From: JBBQWZ01 sp038210135
GTDB taxonomy: Bacteria > Acidobacteriota > Terriglobia > Bryobacterales > Bryobacteraceae
Direction: 5' to 3'
DNA length: 64,000 nucleotides
Assembly: GCA_038210135.1 (NCBI GenBank)
Contig: JBBQWZ010000001.1
Location: 62,001 to 126,000, forward strand
Part shown: positions 17,289 to 25,453 of the stretch, piece by piece
Layout of the letters: each line of letters begins with the position of its first letter
How positions within the stretch are numbered: the first letter of the stretch is position 1
Made by a program: the position numbers and the translations under genes
Notes under the pieces: model-generated
The model's database searches: none
What the model saw: only the letters and a program-made list of their open reading frames with translations
Told to the model about the DNA's origin: nothing

Positions 17289-17650
17289 TGGGCCGGCGCG
17301 GCGAGGCGGAGTTTCATCGCGGCTGCGTGCAACGCCCGATCCAGGGTGAGGACCGTCGATCCGGACTGCCAGGCGGATGCAAGAAGGTGCATATCGATCC
17401 ACCCGAGTCCGAGGCCGAACAGCCGTTCAGATTCCACAAATCGGATGACTTCCTCGTGACGCGCGACTTCCAGCTTTCTGATCAAGTCCATCGTGCCGAT
17501 GGTAAATTCTCTCTTTGGAAGATTTCCGCACGCCAACTCGCCAATGACCATGTCGTGAGTGGCGATTTGCTTTCGATCCAAGAGACTCTGGAAAAAAGGA
17601 TCGCGCTTTCGGAGGTGTTCGATCCAGATCGAAGTGTCCGCCAGAATCAC
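17285..17650 (-). CDS. vapC: VapC-type PIN-domain ribonuclease toxin
   Basis: 121 residues with the PIN acidic set: D5 in MILADTSIWIEHL, Glu in VIGELACG (about 38), Asp in LGWIDMHLLASA (about 86) and Asp in VLTLDRAL (about 104). VapC toxins are Mg2+-dependent endoribonucleases that cut tRNA or rRNA when not held by VapB. The GTG start overlaps the vapB stop (GTGA), the usual coupled arrangement. All catalytic residues are intact, so it is expected to be active. Confidence 0.9.
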   Translation of the reverse strand: MILADTSIWIEHLRKRDPFFQSLLDRKQIATHDMVIGELACGNLPKREFTIGTMDLIRKLEVARHEEVIRFVESERLFGLGLGWIDMHLLASAWQSGSTVLTLDRALHAAAMKLRLAAPAH

Positions 17651-17844
17651 TTTGCCGGCATCCTTCGCCTTGGAATCGATTTTAAGTTAGGCATCGTACC
17701 GGCCATCTCGGAAAGATGCTTGTAGGCGGCATCGCGGATGATCGCCTCTAGACCCGCATGGATCAGAGCGGTTTTTTCTTTGATTCCAGTGATTTTCCTG
17801 GCCTTTTCGATCAGGTCTTCCGAAAGATTGAGCGTGGTCCGCAT
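17647..17844 (-). CDS. vapB: VapB-type antitoxin
   Basis: 65 residues. The N-terminal MRTTLNLSEDLIEKARKITG is the ribbon-helix-helix DNA-binding segment of the VapB family (PF09957 type), and the basic C-terminus (LKSIPRRRMPAK) would wrap the VapC active site. It is the upstream gene of the pair, and a palindrome lies 14 bases before its start. VapB normally neutralises VapC and represses the operon with it. Confidence 0.88.
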   Translation of the reverse strand: MRTTLNLSEDLIEKARKITGIKEKTALIHAGLEAIIRDAAYKHLSEMAGTMPNLKSIPRRRMPAK

Positions 17845-17857
17845 ACGACCAATCTAC

Positions 17858-17869
17858 TGCATTGATGCA
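17858..17869. promoter_or_regulatory. Candidate VapB operator palindrome
   Basis: TGCAT-TG-ATGCA is a perfect 5-bp inverted repeat next to an AT-rich stretch (TTTATAT on the minus strand) that could be the -10 region. Its position just ahead of vapB fits autoregulation. Confidence 0.4.
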
Positions 17870-17956
17870 TATAAAGCTATCGAAGACATCTGCATCGACT
17901 CGCGCTGGTTCTCTGACCGTCTGAATCGGATCGAAACGATCCTCGCCGTAACCGGC

Positions 17957-17970
17957 GGGGTTAGAACCCC
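17957..17970. repeat. GC-rich palindromes in the vapB / ABC intergenic gap
   Basis: GGGGTT-AG-AACCCC is a perfect 6-bp stem, followed within 20 bases by a second imperfect one (CCCC...GGGG). They lie downstream of the ABC ATPase gene and may end its transcript or be dispersed palindromes. The rest of 17870-18029 shows no gene. Confidence 0.35.
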
Positions 17971-18029
17971 CGAGCGTCAGCCCGGGGACATTTATTGCCG
18001 GTCAGAGCACTAGACGGAAAAGCAGAATA

Positions 18030-18770
18030 CTATTTGATCTTTTCGTCGCGCTCGACTTTGCCGTCGCGGATGTGGACGACGCGATGGGCGTGCATGGCGA
18101 TGTCGTGCTCGTGGGTGACGAGAATGATCGTGTTGCCCTGCTGATAAAGCCGCTCGAATAAGCCCATGATTTCGACGCCGGTAGCGCTGTCGAGAGCTCC
18201 GGTGGGTTCGTCGGCGAGCAGGATCGAAGGATTGTTTACGAGAGCGCGCGCAATGGCGACGCGTTGACGCTGTCCGCCGGATAGCTCGCTCGGCTTGTGA
18301 TACATGCGCTTGTCGAGATCGACGGATTTCAGCGCGGCGATCGCGCGTTCCTGCCGGGCCTCCGCCGAGATGCCCGCGTAGATCAAAGGCAGCTCGACAT
18401 TATGAAGCGAGGTCGCGCGCGCCAGCAGGTTGAAGGTCTGGAAAACGAAGCCGATCTCCTTGTTGCGGATCCGTGCCAGCTCGTCGTCGTCCATGTCGCT
18501 GACGAGCTTGCCATTTAGGTAATACAGGCCCTTACTGGCCGTATCCAGGCAGCCGATCAGGTTCATCAGCGTGGATTTGCCGGAGCCTGAAGGTCCCATG
18601 ATGGCGACGTACTCGCCGCGCTTGATTTCGATGTCGCAACCGGAAACAGCGTTGATCTCCTGGTCACCCATGATGTAGGTTTTCCAGAGATCGTACGTGC
18701 GGATGACGATGCCGTCCCGTTTGAGCTGATCGCCGCGCTCGACTTTGTCTATGACTGCTGCTTCGGCCAT
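18030..18770 (-). CDS. ABC transporter ATP-binding protein (MacB/LolD type)
   Basis: 246 residues with all ABC motifs: Walker A GPSGSGKST (59-67), Q-loop in VFQTFNLLARAT, signature LSGGQRQR (163-170), Walker B ILLADEPTGALD (183-194) and H-loop in VTHEHDIA. The sequence type is that of the MacB/LolD/FtsE group that drives lipoprotein or efflux permeases. About 25 residues of N-terminal extension precede the domain. It follows the HlyD-type adaptor gene by 23 bases, so the two form an operon. No permease lies beside them. Confidence 0.92.
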   Translation of the reverse strand: MAEAAVIDKVERGDQLKRDGIVIRTYDLWKTYIMGDQEINAVSGCDIEIKRGEYVAIMGPSGSGKSTLMNLIGCLDTASKGLYYLNGKLVSDMDDDELARIRNKEIGFVFQTFNLLARATSLHNVELPLIYAGISAEARQERAIAALKSVDLDKRMYHKPSELSGGQRQRVAIARALVNNPSILLADEPTGALDSATGVEIMGLFERLYQQGNTIILVTHEHDIAMHAHRVVHIRDGKVERDEKIK

Positions 18771-18793
18771 TCCGTTGAAGAACCTTTCGGCTA

Positions 18794-20212
18794 TTATCCC
18801 TTTGAGTCCGTCGAGACCGCGATTTTATTGTCGACCTTTACCCGCGTATCGTTGCGCATCGTTCGAATCACCTTGTAACTTCCGGTGACGATCTGGTCGC
18901 CGGGCTGCAGGCCCTTGGTAACTTCGATGTCCGTTGCGCCGGTGATCCCGGTCTCAACCAGCCGAAATTCTGCTTTCTCGCCGACGATGACAAAAACGCC
19001 CTGCAGCTCGACTTTGCGAGCTTTTTCTTCGGCGGAGTTCAGTGGTCCTGTGGGAGCATCCTTCTTCTGTGGTTCGAGGTCGCCCTTTTGCCGGACCGTC
19101 AACGCTTGAATCGGAATCGTCAGGACACCCACGCGGGTGGCTGTCGTGACCTTGGAGTTGCAGGACAGCCCCGGCCGGATCTCATCCGGCGGGTTGTCCA
19201 ACGCGATGATCACTTTGAAATCTTTCGCTTCCTGGCTCGACACCGCGCTTTGCGAAGCGGCAACGCCGGAGGAACGGAGAATGGCGGTGTTACCGATTTC
19301 GATCACGTGACCCACGAACGTGCGATTGGGGATCGCGTCTATCGTGATTTTTGCTTGTTGATTCAACTTTACGTTGACGATATCCGTCTCGTCCACCTTG
19401 ACTTCGGCTGTGATTAGCGACATGTCCGCGATCGTCATGATGGTGCTCGCGGAAGAATTCTGAATACCCGGGACCACCGTCTCGCCGACGCGGACCGGAA
19501 GATTAGTGACGACGCCATCGATCGGCGCCACCGCATCGTGAAGCGCGAGAACATCGTTGATGCGCATCAAATTCGCTTGCGCCATCGCAATCCGGCGCTG
19601 CGTGGACGTCAGTTGCGAGGCGCCTTGCGCGCGCTGCGACTTCATTTGCTGGACGCGCGTTAAGGATTCCAGAACGGCCGCCTGCTGCGATTCGTAATCC
19701 ACGCGCTTCTGTTCCCAGTCCTGCTGCGCAATCAGTTTCTGCTTGAATAGCTGTTCGTAGCGGTCGAGATTCATCTTCGCCCGCTCCAGTTCCGACCTCG
19801 ATCTTGAGACCGTCGCTTCGGAGTTCTTCACAGCTTCGTCCATGGCGCGGACACCATCTTCGGCCGCCGCGGCATCCGCCAAAGCGGAATTCACAGACGC
19901 TTTCTGCGCCTGAACGTCGGCTTGGGCCTGAATCGACTCCACGCGAGCCACGACCTGACCTTTTCTCACTCGGTCGCCCTCTTTCACGAGGATGTGCGTG
20001 AGGCGGCCTTGCGCGTTCGCGCCGATATTGATGTAATTCCGTGGCTTGATTTCACCGGATGCCGTGACCAGCGAGACTAGATCCTGCTTCGAGGTCGAGC
20101 CGGTTTGCACCGTGACGATGTCTTTTTGACTTGCCCGGTATGCGCCAAACGCAACGCCGGCCAAGACTACGCACACCACCGCGCCTATCCAAATTTTCCA
20201 TTTACGCTTCAT
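18794..20212 (-). CDS. MacA/HlyD-family periplasmic adaptor
   Basis: 472 residues. A single N-terminal membrane anchor (WKIWIGAVVCVVLAGVAFGAYRA) is followed by a first lipoyl half, SGEIKPRNYINIGANAQGRLTHILVKEGDRVRKGQ in outline, a long alpha-hairpin coiled coil (about 95-225) and the second lipoyl half at VAPIDGVVTNLPVRVGE, then the beta-barrel and membrane-proximal domains. This is the MacA layout: it links an inner-membrane ABC permease to an outer-membrane channel. It is cotranscribed with the following ATPase; the cognate permease must be elsewhere, possibly one of the stand-alone FtsX-type permeases. Confidence 0.9.
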   Translation of the reverse strand: MKRKWKIWIGAVVCVVLAGVAFGAYRASQKDIVTVQTGSTSKQDLVSLVTASGEIKPRNYINIGANAQGRLTHILVKEGDRVRKGQVVARVESIQAQADVQAQKASVNSALADAAAAEDGVRAMDEAVKNSEATVSRSRSELERAKMNLDRYEQLFKQKLIAQQDWEQKRVDYESQQAAVLESLTRVQQMKSQRAQGASQLTSTQRRIAMAQANLMRINDVLALHDAVAPIDGVVTNLPVRVGETVVPGIQNSSASTIMTIADMSLITAEVKVDETDIVNVKLNQQAKITIDAIPNRTFVGHVIEIGNTAILRSSGVAASQSAVSSQEAKDFKVIIALDNPPDEIRPGLSCNSKVTTATRVGVLTIPIQALTVRQKGDLEPQKKDAPTGPLNSAEEKARKVELQGVFVIVGEKAEFRLVETGITGATDIEVTKGLQPGDQIVTGSYKVIRTMRNDTRVKVDNKIAVSTDSKG

Positions 20213-20382
20213 GGAGTGAGTGCCCCCGCCTTATATAGGACGCAAAATCCCCTGCAGGAGTTCAGAAACCATCCTATCACGGGGTACATTTGATAGACGT
20301 TCTTGGCGCATGCCTTATTAGTAAAGGTGCGTAAGCGCTTTCACGCCTTTTCCTAGTGGTCCCTGGTGCGCGAACGGGTAGA

Positions 20383-22050
20383 ATGGCACTCATGCGTTTG
20401 GTAGCATTTGTTCTTTTCGCGGCGGCGGCATGGGCCCAACAGCCCTACGACCTGGTCATCAGCGGCGGTCGTATCATCGACGGAACTGGCAACGCCTGGT
20501 TTTATGGCGACCTGGCAATCCGCGGCGAGCGGATCGCCAGAATCGCGCCCGCTGGACTGTTGAAGATTGTTCCGGCCAAACAGCGTCTGGATGCGAAAGG
20601 CATGGTTCTGGCGCCCGGATTCATCGACATTCAAAGCCATTCTCGCGGCGCGTTTCTCGAAGGTGATGGACGCGTCATTAGTAAAGTGACACAGGGGATC
20701 ACGACCGAGATCATGGGCGAAGGCGCAACCAACGCGCCCGCTAACAATCTCACGAAGTCTCTCGAAACAACCGGGCGCGAAGTGATGCAGGACTTCAGCG
20801 GCCCTCATGGATTCCGCCGCTGGCTCGAAGCCATGCAGGCTCACGGTACCTCGGCGAATTTCGGTTCTTTCGTCGGCGCGACCACCATGCGCATGTACGG
20901 CAAGGGTATGGCACAAGGCGAGGTCAACGCAACGGAGTTGAAGTCCATGACGGACGCGATGAAGGAAGCGATGGAGGATGGCGCCTTCGGTCTCGCCTCC
21001 GCGTTGATCTATCCGCCCGGCGAATACTCCAGCACCCGCGAGTTGACTGCGCTTTCGAAGGCGATGGCGCCGTACGGCGGCGTCTACATCACGCACATGC
21101 GATCCGAAGCGGACCGCCTGCTTGAAGCCATTGACGAAGCGATTGAGATCGGCACAAAAGGCGGCGTGCCTGTCGAGATCTATCACTTGAAGGCGAGCGG
21201 ACCGGTGAACTGGCCGAAGATGGCCAAGGCTCTCGATAAGATCAACCTCGCGCGTGCCCAGGGAATCGACATCGCCGCGGACATGTACTCGTACACTGCC
21301 GGCGGCACGGGTTTGACTGCGTGCCTGCCTCCGAACGCGTCCGCGGACGGCAAGCTTTTCGATAACCTGGCGGATCCGGCGATGCGAGCGAAGATCAAGC
21401 AGGAAGTTCTGCACCAGACGACAGATTGGGAGAACATGTGCACGCTCGCGACACCGGAGGGCGTTCTGATCACCCAGGCTATCAAGCCCGAGAACGCGCA
21501 GTTTGCCGGCAAGCGGTTGAGCGAAATCGCGTCCATGCAGAAAAAGCATTGGCTCGATGCCGCGATGGATCTGATTCTTTCCGAGCGCCGCCGCGTCGAA
21601 ACAATTTACTTCATGATGAGCGAGGACAACATCAAAGCGCAGCTTCGCCAGCCGTGGATCAAGTTCGGCACCGACGCCGGCGGCCTGGATCCGGATACCG
21701 TCAGGGGACTGGCGCATCCGCGTTCGTACGGCAACTATCCTCGGGTGCTCGGCAAGTATGTGCGCGACGAGAAAGTGATTCCGCTCGAGGACGCGATCCG
21801 CAAGATGAGTTCGGCCGTGGCGACGCGGCTTTCGATTCCGGATCGCGGATTGCTGAAGGAGGGCATGTACGCTGATCTGCTTGTCTTCGATCCGAATGCG
21901 GTCGGTGATCGGGCCACCTACGAGAAGCCGCATCAGCTTTCGGTTGGAATCCGAGACGTTCTGGTCAACGGCCAGTTCGTCGTTCGCGACGCGAAACACA
22001 CCGGAGCGAAACCCGGCAAGATGGTTCTGGGCCCGGGAGCCGCACGCTAA
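20383..22050 (+). CDS. Secreted N-acyl-D-amino-acid deacylase (D-aminoacylase family)
   Basis: 555 residues from the ATG that opens a signal peptide (MALMRLVAFVLFAAAAWAQ); the open frame reaches a GTG 27 bases upstream, and an ATG 9 bases further in is equally possible. Metallohydrolase features in order: ISGGRIIDGTGN, GFIDIQSHSRGAFLEGDGR, VTQGITTEIMGEG, THMRSEADR, IYHLKASGPVNW and the catalytic Asp in FGTDAGGLDPD. Family enzymes deacylate N-acyl-D-amino acids or D-containing peptides. The next two genes follow at 40 bases and with a one-base overlap, and one of them is a VanX-like D,D-dipeptidase, so a role in scavenging D-amino acids from peptidoglycan-derived material is plausible. Confidence 0.88.
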   Translation: MALMRLVAFVLFAAAAWAQQPYDLVISGGRIIDGTGNAWFYGDLAIRGERIARIAPAGLLKIVPAKQRLDAKGMVLAPGFIDIQSHSRGAFLEGDGRVISKVTQGITTEIMGEGATNAPANNLTKSLETTGREVMQDFSGPHGFRRWLEAMQAHGTSANFGSFVGATTMRMYGKGMAQGEVNATELKSMTDAMKEAMEDGAFGLASALIYPPGEYSSTRELTALSKAMAPYGGVYITHMRSEADRLLEAIDEAIEIGTKGGVPVEIYHLKASGPVNWPKMAKALDKINLARAQGIDIAADMYSYTAGGTGLTACLPPNASADGKLFDNLADPAMRAKIKQEVLHQTTDWENMCTLATPEGVLITQAIKPENAQFAGKRLSEIASMQKKHWLDAAMDLILSERRRVETIYFMMSEDNIKAQLRQPWIKFGTDAGGLDPDTVRGLAHPRSYGNYPRVLGKYVRDEKVIPLEDAIRKMSSAVATRLSIPDRGLLKEGMYADLLVFDPNAVGDRATYEKPHQLSVGIRDVLVNGQFVVRDAKHTGAKPGKMVLGPGAAR

Positions 22051-22090
22051 TCATCGACGGCAACATGATTTGGAAGGGACGTAAAAAGCA

Positions 22091-22453
22091 ATGACCGGTA
22101 TCGTCACGAACGAGAATTCCTTTTACATGCGCACCACGCTCTATCCGTCCGCTCCTCGCCGTTTGCTGGAACTGTTTGAAACGCCTTCGCAATGGCTGAC
22201 CACTGACTGGTTGGAGGCGCAGCACGCGGTATCCGGATCCGGTCTTCAGCGGGGCAATCAACAGCTTCGCTGCCTGTGGCGCGATGGCGTATCCGTTGTG
22301 ACTTTCGACCTGGCCGAGATGCAGCGCGGTTGCTTCCGGCTCGACGTATCGCTTGACCCGCGGGGTCGAAGTGTGGAGATCGGCGCGATCTCGAACGCCT
22401 GTGCCATTGCCAAACAGCGGCTGCTGAGCGAGCTCGAGAAAGAATCCGCCTAA
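22091..22453 (+). CDS. Conserved-looking 120-residue protein of unknown function
   Basis: 120 residues, not recognised. It has no signal peptide or membrane segment; the middle is beta-strand-like (GVSVVTFDLAEM, CFRLDVSLDP) and the end is an alpha helix (ACAIAKQRLLSELEKE). Five cysteines or fewer, no obvious motif. It lies between the D-aminoacylase gene (40 bases) and the VanX-like gene, whose ATG overlaps its stop by one base (TAATG), so it is probably cotranscribed with both. The tight coupling is the main support for its being real. Confidence 0.6.
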   Translation: MTGIVTNENSFYMRTTLYPSAPRRLLELFETPSQWLTTDWLEAQHAVSGSGLQRGNQQLRCLWRDGVSVVTFDLAEMQRGCFRLDVSLDPRGRSVEIGAISNACAIAKQRLLSELEKESA

Positions 22454-23436
22454 TGGGGATTGCTTTGACGCGCGGACTTTTCGCATTCCTCACCTTCGGA
22501 ACGCTTTTTGCAGCGGACCTTCCGCGCGGCGCGCGGTTTATCGGCGAGTATGGCGACGATGGCGGTGTTCTCTACGTACTCGAGCGCGGTGGCAAACTCG
22601 AAGCGCTGGTGAAGCGGACCAGCTACTATCCGCTGACCGCCGTGAGCGATACCGTGTTCACGTTTCCGGCAGAGGGCTTCATGGCGGGGACCACGCTGCG
22701 CTTCAGTGATCGCGGCGTGGATATGAATGGCGTCTTTATTCCCCGGCGCGAAGTTTCCGCCCCCGGCACGACTTTCAAACTGACGCCGATCCGCCCGGTC
22801 GAAGAGCTTCGCGAAGAAGCGATGCGCGCGACTCCTCCGGAGCAAGCGGCCAACCTGCGCAAGCCGGATCTGGTTGAACTGGTGAAGCTCGACCCGACCA
22901 TCAAGCTCGATATCCGCTACGCGTCCACCAATAACTTCATGGGGACGCCCTTTTACACGCAGGCTCGCGCGTTTTTGCAGCGTCCGGCGGCGGAAGGCGT
23001 GGTCCGCGCGAACCATTGGCTGAAATCAAAGGGCTACGGACTGCTGATTCATGACGGCTACCGGCCTTGGGCGGTGACGCGGATGTTTTGGGACGGCACG
23101 CCCGAAGACAAACATATTTTCGTCGCAGATCCAAAGACCGGCTCGAAACACAATCGCGGATGTGCTGTTGACCTGTCGCTCTACGATTTGAAGACCGGCG
23201 CGCCGATGAACATGCCAAGTGTCTACGACGAAATGTCGGAGCGCGCCTTCCCTGACTATCCCGGTGGCACGACCGAGCAACGCCGCCTCCGCGAACTGTT
23301 GCGGACCGCGATGGAAGCGCAAGGCTTTCTCGTTTACGAGTACGAGTGGTGGCACTTCGACTACCAGGACTGGCGCGAGTATCCGGTACTCAACATCCCG
23401 TTCGAGAAACTGGCCCCAACGAGATCAAAGCGCTAG
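22453..23436 (+). CDS. Secreted VanX-like D-Ala-D-Ala dipeptidase (peptidase M15D)
   Basis: 327 residues: signal peptide (GLFAFLTFGTLFAADL), a N-terminal region of about 110 residues not found in VanX, and then the M15D domain. Zinc ligands and catalytic residues are in place: SKHNRGCAVDLSL gives H233 and D240, EYEWWHFD gives E298 and H301; the substrate-binding IHDGYRPW segment is at 199-206. Such enzymes split D-Ala-D-Ala or related D,D-dipeptides. A secreted form points to recycling of peptidoglycan fragments rather than vancomycin resistance, and no vanHA genes are near. A strong terminator follows. Confidence 0.88.
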   Translation: MGIALTRGLFAFLTFGTLFAADLPRGARFIGEYGDDGGVLYVLERGGKLEALVKRTSYYPLTAVSDTVFTFPAEGFMAGTTLRFSDRGVDMNGVFIPRREVSAPGTTFKLTPIRPVEELREEAMRATPPEQAANLRKPDLVELVKLDPTIKLDIRYASTNNFMGTPFYTQARAFLQRPAAEGVVRANHWLKSKGYGLLIHDGYRPWAVTRMFWDGTPEDKHIFVADPKTGSKHNRGCAVDLSLYDLKTGAPMNMPSVYDEMSERAFPDYPGGTTEQRRLRELLRTAMEAQGFLVYEYEWWHFDYQDWREYPVLNIPFEKLAPTRSKR

Positions 23437-23455
23437 CCTTGGCTGTCCTACCGGG

Positions 23456-23479
23456 GCGTGGCTGTGAAGCCACGCTTTT
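23456..23479 (+). terminator. Rho-independent terminator after the VanX-like gene
   Basis: GCGTGGCT-GTGA-AGCCACGC is a perfect 8-bp stem followed directly by TTTT, 20 bases after the stop codon. Confidence 0.8.
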
Positions 23480-23521
23480 CGTGCTCCACCGTTGACCACC
23501 GCGTCAGGCGAAAATATCCTG

Positions 23522-24289
23522 GTGAACCAACTGGAGAACAAAGTCGCCCTCGTCACCGGGGCCAGCCGCGGAATCGGCGAGTCGATCGCGGAAACGCTAG
23601 CCCGCGAAGGCGCGCACGTCGTCATCTGCGGACGCAAACAAGAGACGCTCGACGAAGTCGCGATGCGGATCGCTCCGAAATCCGGAACCGGCTCCGTAAC
23701 GGCGCATGCCTGCCACGTCGGACGGCTGGATCAGATCGAGAAGCTGTTCGCCGACACAGCCGCGAAGTTCGGAAAGATTGACATCCTCGTCAACAACGCG
23801 GCGACGAATGTCGCACAAGCGGCGTGCCTCGATGTGGACGAAGGCATGTTCGACAAGATGGTCGAACTGAATTTGAAGAGCGCCTTCCGCCTGATCCGGC
23901 TGGTTGCGCCGGGCATGTGCGAACGCGGAACCGGATCGATCATCAATATCGCGTCCATCGCCGGACTAAAACCACAACTTCACGGATTGCTGTACAGCAT
24001 GACGAAAGCGGCGCTGATCATGATGACGCAGTCCTATGCGCTGGAGCTCGGTCCGAAGGGCGTTCGCGTCAATGCGATCGCGCCCGGGCTCATTCAGACG
24101 CAGCTGAGCGAGTATTACTGGAAGGATCAGGAACGGCTCGACGCGCAGATCGGCCGCCAGGCGATCAAGCACATGGGCCAACCGGAAGAAATTGCCGAGG
24201 TCGCTTTGCTGCTCGCGAGCGATCGCGCGTCGTACATCACCGGCCAGACCATCACGGTGGATGGTGGCTACCTGATGTCGTCCATGTGA
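23522..24289 (+). CDS. Short-chain dehydrogenase/reductase
   Basis: 255 residues of classical SDR. NAD(P)-binding TGASRGIG is at about 12-19, NNAAT in the middle strand, the catalytic Ser in INIASIAG and Tyr-Lys in YSMTKAAL, and the C-terminal ITVDGGYLMSS is the usual end. The GTG start gives the standard MNQLENKVALVTGASRG opening; the longer frame starts at a TTG 30 bases upstream and lies in the region after the terminator. Substrate unknown. A TlpA-like gene follows after 5 bases. Confidence 0.87.
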   Translation: MNQLENKVALVTGASRGIGESIAETLAREGAHVVICGRKQETLDEVAMRIAPKSGTGSVTAHACHVGRLDQIEKLFADTAAKFGKIDILVNNAATNVAQAACLDVDEGMFDKMVELNLKSAFRLIRLVAPGMCERGTGSIINIASIAGLKPQLHGLLYSMTKAALIMMTQSYALELGPKGVRVNAIAPGLIQTQLSEYYWKDQERLDAQIGRQAIKHMGQPEEIAEVALLLASDRASYITGQTITVDGGYLMSSM

Positions 24290-24294
24290 GTCTA

Positions 24295-25215
24295 ATGTAT
24301 ATGCGCTCCTGTTTACTCTTGGCATTCGTGGCCGCTACCCTCAGCGCCGGCATTGTGAAGGATGTGCGCGACGCTATGGCGCGCGGCGACTTCGCGACGG
24401 CGGATGCCGCCGTGGCATCCTACCGCAAGACGCAGGGCGTCACTCCCGAAATGCTCGAAGCGCAATCGTGGCTCGGCCGCGGATCGCTTGAAGCAAAGCG
24501 ACTGGACGCCGCCGAGGGATACGCAAAGAAGACGCTTACCGAAGCTGCCGTCGCGCTCAAGAAGTATCCGATCGATACGGAGCGCTATCTTCCCGTCGCA
24601 ATCGGCGCAGCGATCGAGGTCGAAGGCCAGGTGCTGGCCGCGCGTGGCCGCCGCGCCGAGGCTGTGGAATTTCTGAACGCGCAGCTCGACACGTATCGCA
24701 AGAGCTCCATTCGGGCGCGCATCCAGAAAAACATTCACTTGCTGAGCCTCGAAGGAAAGTCCGCTCCGGCGCTGAAGGCCGGCGATCTTCTTGGTCCGCA
24801 AGGCAAGCCTATTCCGTTGGCTAGCTTCAAAGGCAAGACGGTGTTGTTCTTCTTCTGGGCGCATTGGTGTGGCGACTGCAAACATGAAGCTCCGATTCTC
24901 GCGCGGCTCGAAAAGGAATATGCGGGCCGGCTCGTTCTGGCCGCGCCAACGCAGTATTACGGCTATGTCGCGCGCGGTGAGGAAGCTCCGAAGAATGTCG
25001 AGCGCGCCTACATCGAGAATACGTGGCTCAATGCGTACAGCGATTTGCTGAAGACACCCGTTCCTTTGAGCGAAGAGAACTTCCAAGTGTGGGGCGTCAG
25101 CACCACGCCGACGCTCGTGCTCATCGACGCCAAAGGAATCGTGCGCCTCTATCATCCCGGCCACATGACGTATCCGGAACTGCGCGCGGCGATTGACAAG
25201 GTTCTGGCAAGCTGA
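24295..25215 (+). CDS. Secreted TlpA/redoxin-type thioredoxin-like protein
   Basis: 306 residues. The N-terminal signal (MRSCLLLAFVAATLSA) begins at the second Met; the first Met is two codons earlier. Residues 20-150 are helical and TPR-like (DAMARGDFATADAAV, GRGSLEAKRLDAAEGYAKKT). The thioredoxin fold runs from about 160, with the active site WCGDC (C192, C195) and the cis-Pro loop VSTTPTLVLID. TlpA-type proteins reduce or exchange disulfides in the periplasm, for example in cytochrome maturation. A longer frame from 23824 is a shadow of the SDR gene and is not used. A hairpin terminator follows. Confidence 0.85.
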   Translation: MYMRSCLLLAFVAATLSAGIVKDVRDAMARGDFATADAAVASYRKTQGVTPEMLEAQSWLGRGSLEAKRLDAAEGYAKKTLTEAAVALKKYPIDTERYLPVAIGAAIEVEGQVLAARGRRAEAVEFLNAQLDTYRKSSIRARIQKNIHLLSLEGKSAPALKAGDLLGPQGKPIPLASFKGKTVLFFFWAHWCGDCKHEAPILARLEKEYAGRLVLAAPTQYYGYVARGEEAPKNVERAYIENTWLNAYSDLLKTPVPLSEENFQVWGVSTTPTLVLIDAKGIVRLYHPGHMTYPELRAAIDKVLAS

Positions 25216-25279
25216 TTCTCGTTTGCGAAGTGCGAACGCCACCTTCGCGATCACGCCGTAAGCACTCGCCCAACGCACA

Positions 25280-25305
25280 AACGCCCCGCATCGCAGGGCG
25301 TTCTT
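25280..25305 (+). terminator. Terminator after the TlpA-like gene
   Basis: AACGCCC...GGGCGTT is a 7-bp stem with a 9-base loop followed by CTT. The U-tract is short, so this is a moderate call. Confidence 0.5.
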
Positions 25306-25321
25306 CCAATCTGTTTTGCAA

Positions 25322-25351
25322 AGAGAAAACGGCCCCGATTGCTCGGGGCCG
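25322..25351 (-). terminator. Terminator of the lysine-rich peptide gene
   Basis: CGGCCCCGA-TTGC-TCGGGGCCG is a perfect 9-bp stem. Read on the minus strand it is followed by TTTTCTCTTT, a good U-tract, about 30 bases after the stop of the small gene. Confidence 0.75.
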
Positions 25352-25381
25352 CTTACATTTGAAACTGTCTACAGGCGCTGA

Positions 25382-25453
25382 CTACTTCTTTTTCTTGGCA
25401 GGTGCCTTTTTCGCCGGAGCCTTCTTGACAGCTTTCTTGGTTGCGTTCTTCAT
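25382..25453 (-). CDS. 23-residue lysine/alanine-rich histone H1-like peptide
   Basis: The product is MKNATKKAVKKAPAKKAPAKKKK: 12 lysines, with AxKK and APAKK repeats like bacterial histone H1-like tails. Support for a real gene is strong for the size: AGGGAGA ribosome binding site 8 bases before ATG, a perfect terminator downstream, and a location in a 430-base gap with no other gene. It may bind DNA or RNA, or neutralise charge; it has no signal peptide. It was too short for normal gene calling. An overlapping frame on the plus strand encodes a low-complexity phenylalanine-rich string and is a shadow. Confidence 0.7.
   Translation of the reverse strand: MKNATKKAVKKAPAKKAPAKKKK

Noticed and set aside
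18030..20212. The ABC ATPase-adaptor pair as the missing QhpF exporter
   Set aside because: QhpF is a single fused exporter; this pair is of MacA/MacB type, is 7 kb away and is separated by unrelated genes.
20353..21999. 548-codon minus-strand open frame opposite the D-aminoacylase
   Set aside because: Arg/His/Ala-rich translation without motifs, fully antisense to a well-supported metallohydrolase.
22453..23436. VanX homologue as a vancomycin-resistance gene
   Set aside because: It is secreted, carries an extra N-terminal region and has no vanH, vanA, vanS or vanR neighbours.
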